Assembly: GCF_964275005.1 (NCBI RefSeq)
Contig: NC_092704.1
Span: forward strand, 11,658,871-11,722,870
DNA length: 64,000 nt
Source of the DNA: Diadema setosum
Taxonomy: Eukaryota; Echinodermata; Echinoidea; Diadematoida; Diadematidae
Direction: 5' to 3'
In this document: piece by piece, positions 52,301 to 61,300 of the stretch
Position numbering within the stretch: position 1 is the first letter of the stretch
How the letters are laid out: the number at the start of each line of letters is the position of its first letter
Position numbers and translations under genes: made by a program
Notes under the pieces: generated by a model
What the model was told of the DNA's origin: nothing
The model's database searches: none
What the model saw: the letters and a program-made list of their open reading frames with translations, nothing else

Positions 52301-55300
52301 TAAATTTAGTTGGAGAAATGAATAGATAACATACAAGAACAAAAGAGATGAATGAGGACTTCTTCAGCGAAGAAAGAAATGAAATTACCCGTTTCAATAC
52401 ACCCTCTGAATGTCACCGTCAATTCCGAATCTGCCACGTTGTAGTCGTCAGGAAGGGTGATTTCGAAATAAACTTCATTCAAAGCAGTCAAGGGTTCAAG
52501 CTCGTACATTCCTGAAGTCTGATCGTCTCTGGGTTCAGCTATAAAGTTGCGTTCAACCTCCCCATCGCTGGACGAGAGGACACCAATTGTAACGCTATCG
52601 GGAGGTGAACCATTGGTTGTGCTTATGCTGACAGCTGATATCTTAATCGTCAGGTCTGAGGTGTCATCGACTGATTTGACAGTGACCTTCACTGTCCTCT
52701 CTGAAGTAGGTTCACTCCAAAGGTTGGTTTTATTGTTGTCAATCAAAACTTCCAATTTAGTATCAAGATCCACGCCATCCAGTGGTTTTCTGCAAGCAGC
52801 TGGTAAATAAAAGAAATGTCTTGGGTGTAGACGGGCGTGACGACGAATTTGTAGGGTACAGTATTGTTAAGTGAACAGTAACATGTTAAAGTCATTGAGA
52901 GAGATATTAACATATGCATTTTAGTCATTCGTTTAGTTAAGCAAACTGGGTTGCTGGATACCATAAAGCAGAATGTAGATGAAGGAAGAGGTTATGCTAA
53001 CATGAAAGAGTTGAGTGACCGCCTTCTAGTTTTACACGACATAATTCAGGTTTTACGTCTTCGGACACGAGTCTTGGCAAAATGGAAGTGAGAATTTACC
53101 TGGCGTTGTAGATTCCTGTCGTGCTGTTGTGGTCGATGTAACAGTTGTCTGAGTTGTAGTTGTTGCTTCAGGAGTGGCAGTAGTTTCCTCTACTATTGCT
53201 GTTGTTTGCTCGGTTCCTGGAGCAGTAGTCGTTGTCGCTCGCGTTCGCGTCCTTGTTGTAACTTCTGTGAAAAAGGAGAAAACGACACACATGTATCTTT
53301 CACTCAGTGTTTTTGACGTTGAGAGACTTTTGTTTTTAAAGAGAAGACTTATAGCGAAGAATAGTCGAAACCAGTTTGATCTTAAAGCAATTATCATTTA
53401 GTGATATCTGATTTTCTTTTTTTACTACATATTAATTCAAAAAAGTTAGAAATACAATGGAGACTTAGACCTACCTGACTGACCCAGAGTTGTCGTTTCT
53501 GTAAATGTTGAGAGAAAGAAAGAAATGAGAACATTCTACTTTTGGATCGAATACAGTCGTATTAGACAGAGTTAAAATATCAAATATGGTCATAAAAGAC
53601 AAATTACGTATATAGTGCTTTCCATGACTTAGATAATGCTCCATTGTTTATAGTTTCTTGATGTTCGGAAATTCCAGATGTAAACTGAAAAACAGTGTCT
53701 TCGTTTTTGATGATGATAAAAAATAAGGTTTTCTCATTAATACAATGGGATTGGGATAGGGAGGATAGGATGACTTTACATGATGAATTTCTTAAGAAAA
53801 CTCATTGAATCGTAGAGGAAAAATAAAAAAGAAGAAGGCTTTACCCATTGCTGTAGTCTGAGCTGGAGTAGTAGTAGTAAGACTTGTGGTCTCCTCCATC
53901 TTAGTAGTACCCATTGGAGTTGTTGTGGTAACAGCTGTGGTGGTAGCTTCAGTAAATGTCGTGGGTTTCGACGTGGTGGTAGGTACAGTTGTAGTTGTAA
54001 CGGTTGTAACTACTGTTGTTTCCATGCCCGTTGCTGATGTATAAAACAAAAGTACATCGGAAATCCAAGATGAAAAGCTCACAGTTCTATTACAATTTAA
54101 ATTCAATTCATTGATTTCATAAAAGCAGTACAGCCAATATTGACAATAATTAACAATGCAGAATGTGTAGCGTGATTCTTTTTATTTATTTATTTATTTT
54201 TTTTTTTTGCTGGAAGTTGAGAGCACTGTAAATCGCAAGAGAAATGAGTGAAAAATGTATAGACATAACTTTACCAAATCAATAACCTGCAAAGTATCTT
54301 TTTGTGATCACACAAAATTCCAAAGTTGATATCCTGTTGCAATATATCAGCAGCTAGTGGTTAAATTTAGTTGGAGAAATGAATAGATAACATACAAGAA
54401 CAAAAGAGATGAATGAGGACTTCTTCAGCGAAGAAAGAAATGAAATTACCCGTTTCAATACACCCTCTGAATGTCACCGTCAATTCCGAATCTGCCACGT
54501 TGTAGTCGTCAGGAAGGGTGATTTCGAAATAAACTTCATTCAAACCAGTCAAGGGTTCAAGCTCGTACATTCCTGAAGTCTGATCGTCTCTGGGTTCAGC
54601 TGTAAAGTTGCGTTCAACCTCCCCATCGCTGGACGAGAGGACACCAATTGTAACGCTATCGGGAGGTGAACCATTGGTTGTGCTTATGCTGACAGCTGAT
54701 ATCTTAATCGTCAGGTCTGAGGTGTCATCGACTGATTTGACAGTGACCTTCACTGTCCTCTCTGAAGTAGGTTCACTCCAAAGGTTGGTTTTATTGTTGT
54801 CAATCAAAACTTCCAATTTAGTATCAAGATCCACGCCATCCAGTGGTTTTCTGCAAGCAGCTGGTAAATAAAAGAAATGTCTTGGGTGTAGACGGGCGTG
54901 ACGACGAATTTGTAGGGTACAGTATTGTTAAGTGAACAGTAACATGTTAAAGTCATTGAGAGAGATATTAACATATGCATTTTAGTCATTCGTTTAGTTA
55001 AGCAAACTGGGTTGCTGGATACCATAAAGCAGAATGTAGATGAAGGAAGAGGTTATGCTAACATGAAAGAGTTGAGTGACCGCCTTCTAGTTTTACATGA
55101 CATAATTCAGGTTTTACGTCTTCGGACACGAGTCTTGGCAAAATGGAAGTGAGAATTTACCTGGCGTTGTAGATTCCTGTCGTGCTGTTGTGGTCGATGT
55201 AACAGTTGTCTGAGTTGTAGTTGTTGCTTCAGGAGTGGCAGTAGTTTCCTCTACTACTGCTGTTGTTTGCTCGGTTCCTGGAGCAGTAGTCGTTGTCGCT

Positions 55301-58300
55301 CGCGTTCGCGTCCTTGTTGTAACTTCTGTGAAAAAGGAGAAAACGTCACACATGTATATTTCACTCAGTGTTTTTGACGTTGAGAGACTTTTGTTTTTAA
55401 AGAGAAGACTTATAGCGAAGAATAGTCGAAACCAGTTTGATCTTAAAGCAATTATCATTTAGTGATATCTGATTTTCTTTTTTTACTACATATTAATTCA
55501 AAAAAGTTAGAAATACAATGGAGACTTAGACCTACCTGACTGACCCAGAGTTGTCGTTTCTGTAAATGTTGAGAGAAAGAAAGAAATGAGAACATTCTAC
55601 TTTTGGATCGAATACAGTCGTATTAGACAGAGTTAAAATATCAAATATGGTCATAAAAGACAAATTACGTATATAGTGCTTTCCATGACTTAGATAATGC
55701 TCCATTGTTTATAGTTTCTTGATGTTCGGAAATTCCAGATGTAAACTGAAAAACAGTGTCTTCGTTTTTGATGATGATAAAAAATAAGGTTTTCTCATTA
55801 ATACAATGGGATTGGGATAGGGAGGATAGGATGACTTTACATGATGAATTTCTTAAGAAAACTCATTGAATCGTAGAGGAAAAATAAAAAAGAAGAAGGC
55901 TTTACCCATTGCTGTAGTCTGAGCTGGAGTAGTAGTAGTAAGACTTGTGGTCTCCTCCATCTTAGTAGTACCCATTGGAGTTGTTGTGGTAACAGCTGTG
56001 GTGGTAGCTTCAGTAAATGTCGTGGGTTTCGACGTGGTGGTAGGTACAGTTGTAGTTGTAACGGTTGTAACTACTGTTGTTTCCATGCCCGTTGCTGATG
56101 TATAAAACAAAAGTACATCGGAAATCCAAGATGAAACGCTCACAGTTCTATTACAATTTAAATTCAATTCATTGATTTCATAAAAGCAATACAGCCAATA
56201 TTGACAATAATTAACAATGCAGAATGTGTAGCGTGATTCTTTTTATTTATTTATTTATTTTTTTTTTGCTGGAAGTTGAGAGCTCTGTAAATCGCAAGAG
56301 AAATGAGTGAAAAATGTATAGACATAACTTTACCAAATCAATACCCTGCAAAGTATCTTTTTGTGATCACACAAAATTCCAAAGTTGATATCCTGTTGCA
56401 ATATATCAGCAGCTAGTGGTTAAATTTAGTTGGAGAAATGAATAGATAACATACAAGAACAAAAGAGATGAATGAGGACTTCTTCAGCGAAGAAAGAAAT
56501 GAAATTACCCGTTTCAATACACCCTCTGAATGTCACCGTCAATTCCGAATCTGCCACGTTGTAGTCGTCAGGAAGGGTGATTTCGAAATAAACTTCATTC
56601 AAAGCAGTCAAGGGTTCAAGCTCGTACATTCCTGAAGTCTGATCGTCTCTGGGTTCAGCTGTAAAGTTGCGTTCAACCTCCCCATCGCTGGACGAGAGGA
56701 CACCAATTGTAACGCTATCGGGAGGTGAACCATTGGTTGTGCTTATGCTGACAGCTGATATCTTAATCGTCAGGTCTGAGGTGTCATCGACTGATTTGAC
56801 AGTGACCTTCACTGTCCTCTCTGAAGTAGGTTCACTCCAAAGGTTGGTTTTATTGTTGTCAATCAAAACTTCCAATTTAGTATCAAGATCCACGCCATCC
56901 AGTGGTTTTCTGCAAGCAGCTGGTAAATAAAAGAAATGTCTTGGGTGTAGACGGGCGTGACGACGAATTTGTAGGGTACAGTATTGTTAAGTGAACAGTA
57001 ACATGTTAAAGTCATTGAGAGAGATATTAACATATGCATTTTAGTCATTCGTTTAGTTAAGCAAACTGGGTTGCTGGATACCATAAAGCAGAATGTAGAT
57101 GAAGGAAGAGGTTATGCTAACATGAAAGAGTTGAGTGACCGCCTTCTAGTTTTACATGACATAATTCAGGTTTTACGTCTTCGGACACGAGTCTTGGCAA
57201 AATGGAAGTGAGAATTTACCTGGCGTTGTAGATTCCTGTCGTGCTGTTGTGGTCGATGTAACAGTTGTCTGAGTTGTAGTTGTTGCTTCAGGAGTGGCAG
57301 TAGTTTCCTCTACTACTGCTGTTGTTTGCTCGGTTCCTGGAGCAGTAGTCGTTGTCGCTCGCGTTCGCGTCCTTGTTGTAACTTCTGTGAAAAAGGAGAA
57401 AACGTCACACATGTATCTTTCACTCAGTGTTTTTGACGTTGAGAGACTTTTGTTTTTAAAGAGAAGACTTATAGCGAAGAATAGTCGAAACCAGTTTGAT
57501 CTTAAAGCAATTATCATTTAGTGATATCTGATTTTCTTTTTTTACTACATATTAATTCAAAAAAGTTAGAAATACAATGGAGACTTAGACCTACCTGACT
57601 GACCCAGAGTTGTCGTTTCTGTAAATGTTGAGAGAAAGAAAGAAATGAGAACATTCTACTTTTGGATCGAATACAGTCATATTAGACAGAGTTAAAATAT
57701 CAAATATGGTCATAAAAGACAAATTACGTATATAGTGCTTTCCATGACTTAGATAATGCTCCATTGTTTATAGTTTCTTGATGTTCGGAAATTCCAGATG
57801 TAAACTGGAAAACAGTGTCTTCGTTTTTGATGATGATAAAAAATAAGGTTTTCTCATTAATACAATGGGATTGGGATAGGGAGGATAGGATGACTTTACA
57901 TGATGAATTTCTTAAGAAAACTCATTGAATCGTAGAGGAAAAATAAAAAAGAAGAAGGCTTTACCCATTGCTGTAGTCTGAGCTGGAGTAGTAGTAGTAA
58001 GACTTGTGGTCTCCTCCATCTTAGTAGTACCCATTGGAGTTGTTGTGGTAACAGCTGTGGTGGTAGCTTCAGTAAATGTCGTGGGTTTCGACGTGGTGGT
58101 AGGTACAGTTGTAGTAGTAACGGTTGTAACTACTGTTGTTTCCATGCCCGTTGCTGATGTATAAAACAAAAGTACATCGGAAATCCAAGATGAAACGCTC
58201 ACAGTTCTATTACAATTTAAATTCAATTCATTGATTTCATAAAAGCAATACAGCCAATATTGACAATAATTAACAATGCAGAATGTGTAGCGTGATTCTT

Positions 58301-61300
58301 TTTATTTATTTATTTTTTTTTTTGCTGGAAGTTGAGAGCACTGTAAAGCGCAAGAGAAATGAGTGAAAAATGTATAGACATAACTTTACCAAATCAATAA
58401 CCTGCCAAGTATCTTTTTGTGATCACACAAAATTCCAAAGTTGATATCCTGTTGCAATATATCAGCAGATAGTGGTTAAATTTAGTTGGAGAAATGAATA
58501 GATAACATACAAGAACAAAAGAGATGAATGAGGACTTCTCCAGCGAAGAAAGAAATGAAATTACCCGTTTCAATACACCCTCTGAATGTCACCGTCAATT
58601 CCGAATCTGCCACGTTGTAGTCGTCAGGAAGGGTGATTTCGAAATAAACTTCATTCAAAGCAGTCAAGGGTTCAAGCTCGTACATTCCTGAAGTCTGATC
58701 GTCTCTGGGTTCAGCTATAAAGTTGCGTTCAACCTCCCCATCGCTGGACGAGAGGACACCAATTGTAACGCTATCGGGAGGTGAACCATTGGTTGTGCTT
58801 ATGCTGACAGCTGATATCTTAATCGTCAGGTCTGAGGTGTCATCGACTGATTTGACAGTGACCTTCACTGTCCTCTCTGAAGTAGGTTCACTCCAAAGGT
58901 TGGTTTTATTGTTGTCAATCAAAACTTCCAATTTAGTATCAAGATCCACGCCATCCAGTGGGTTTCTGCAAGCAGCTGGTAAATAAAAGAAATGTCTTGG
59001 GTGTAGACGGGCGTGACGACGAATTTGTAGGGTACAGTATTGTTAAGTGAACAGTAACATGTTAAAGTCATTGAGAGAGATATTAACATATGCATTTTAG
59101 TCATTCGTTTAGTTAAGCAAACTGGGTTGCTGGATACCATAAAGCAGAATGTAGATGAAGGAAGAGGTTATGCTAACATGAAAGAGTTGAGTGACCGCCT
59201 TCTAGTTTTACACGACATAATTCAGGTTTTACGTCTTCGGACACGAGTCTTGGTAAAATGGAAATGAGAATTTACCTGGCGTTGTAGATTCCTGTCGTGC
59301 TGTTGTGGTCGATGTAACAGTTGTCTCAGTTGTAGTTGTTGCTTCAGGAGTGGCAGTAGTTTCCTCTACTATTGCTGTTGTTTGCTCGGTTCCTGGAGCA
59401 GTAGTCGTTGTCGCTCGCGTTCGCGTCCTTGTTGTAACTTCTGTGAAAAAGGAGAAAACGACACACATGTATCTTTCACTCAGTGTTTTTGACGTTGAGA
59501 GACTTTTGTTTTTAAAGAGAAGACTTATAGCGAAGAATAGTCGAAACCAGTTTGATCTTAAAGCAATTATCATTTAGTGATATCTGATTTTCTTTTTTTA
59601 CTACATATTAATTCAAAAAAGTTAGAAATACAATGGAGACTTAGACCTACCTGACTGACCCAGAGTTGTCGTTTCTGTAAATGTTGAGAGAAAGAAAGAA
59701 ATGAGAACATTCTACTTTTGGATCGAATACAGTCGTATTAGACAGAGTTAAAATATCAAATATGGTCATAAAAGACAAATTACGTATATAGTGCTTTCCA
59801 TGACTTAGATAATGCTCCATTGTTTATAGTTTCTTGATGTTCGGAAATTCCAGATGTAAACTGAAAAACAGTGTCTTCGTTTTTGATGATGATAAAAAAT
59901 AAGGTTTTCTCATTAATACAATGGGATTGGGATAGGGAGGATAGGATGACTTTACATGATGAATTTCTTAAGAAAACTCATTGAATCGTAGAGGAAAAAT
60001 AAAAAAGAAGAAGGCTTTACCCATTGCTGTAGTCTGAGCTGGAGTAGTAGTAGTAAGACTTGTGGTCTCCTCCATCTTAGTAGTACCCATTGGAGTTGTT
60101 GTGGTAACAGCTGTGGTGGTAGCTTCAGTAAATGTCGTGGGTTTCGACGTGGTGGTAGGTACAGTTGTAGTTGTAACGGTTGTAACTACTGTTGTTTCCA
60201 TGCCCGTTGCTGATGTATAAAACAAAAGTACATCGGAAATCCAAGATGAAAAGCTCACAGTTCTATTACAATTTAAATTCAATTCATTGATTTCATAAAA
60301 GCAATACAGCCAATATTGACAATAATTAACAATGCAGAATGTGTAGCGTGATTCTTTTTATTTATTTATTTTTTTTTTTGCTGGAAGTTGAGAGCACTGT
60401 AAAGCGCAAGAGAAATGAGTGAAAAATGTATAGACATAACTTTACCAAATCAATAACCTGCCAAGTATCTTTTTGTGATCACACAAAATTCCAAAGTTGA
60501 TATCCTGTTGCAATATATCAGCAGATAGTGGTTAAATTTAGTTGGAGAAATGAATAGATAACATACAAGAACAAAAGAGATGAATGAGGACTTCTCCAGC
60601 GAAGAAAGAAATGAAATTACCCGTTTCAATACACCCTCTGAATGTCACCGTCAATTCCGAATCTGCCACGTTGTAGTCGTCAGGAAGGGTGATTTCGAAA
60701 TAAACTTCATTCAAAGCAGTCAAGGGTTCAAGCTCGTACATTCCTGAAGTCTGATCGTCTCTGGGTTCAGCTATAAAGTTGCGTTCAACCTCCCCATCGC
60801 TGGACGAGAGGACACCAATTGTAACGCTATCGGGAGGTGAACCATTGGTTGTGCTTATGCTGACAGCTGATATCTTAATCGTCAGGTCTGAGGTGTCATC
60901 GACTGATTTGACAGTGACCTTCACTGTCCTCTCTGAAGTAGGTTCACTCCAAAGGTTGGTTTTATTGTTGTCAATCAAAACTTCCAATTTAGTATCAAGA
61001 TCCACGCCATCCAGTGGGTTTCTGCAAGCAGCTGGTAAATAAAAGAAATGTCTTGGGTGTAGACGGGCGTGACGACGAATTTGTAGGGTACAGTATTGTT
61101 AAGTGAACAGTAACATGTTAAAGTCATTGAGAGAGATATTAACATATGCATTTTAGTCATTCGTTTAGTTAAGCAAACTGGGTTGCTGGATACCATAAAG
61201 CAGAATGTAGATGAAGGAAGAGGTTATGCTAACATGAAAGAGTTGAGTGACCGCCTTCTAGTTTTACACGACATAATTCAGGTTTTACGTCTTCGGACAC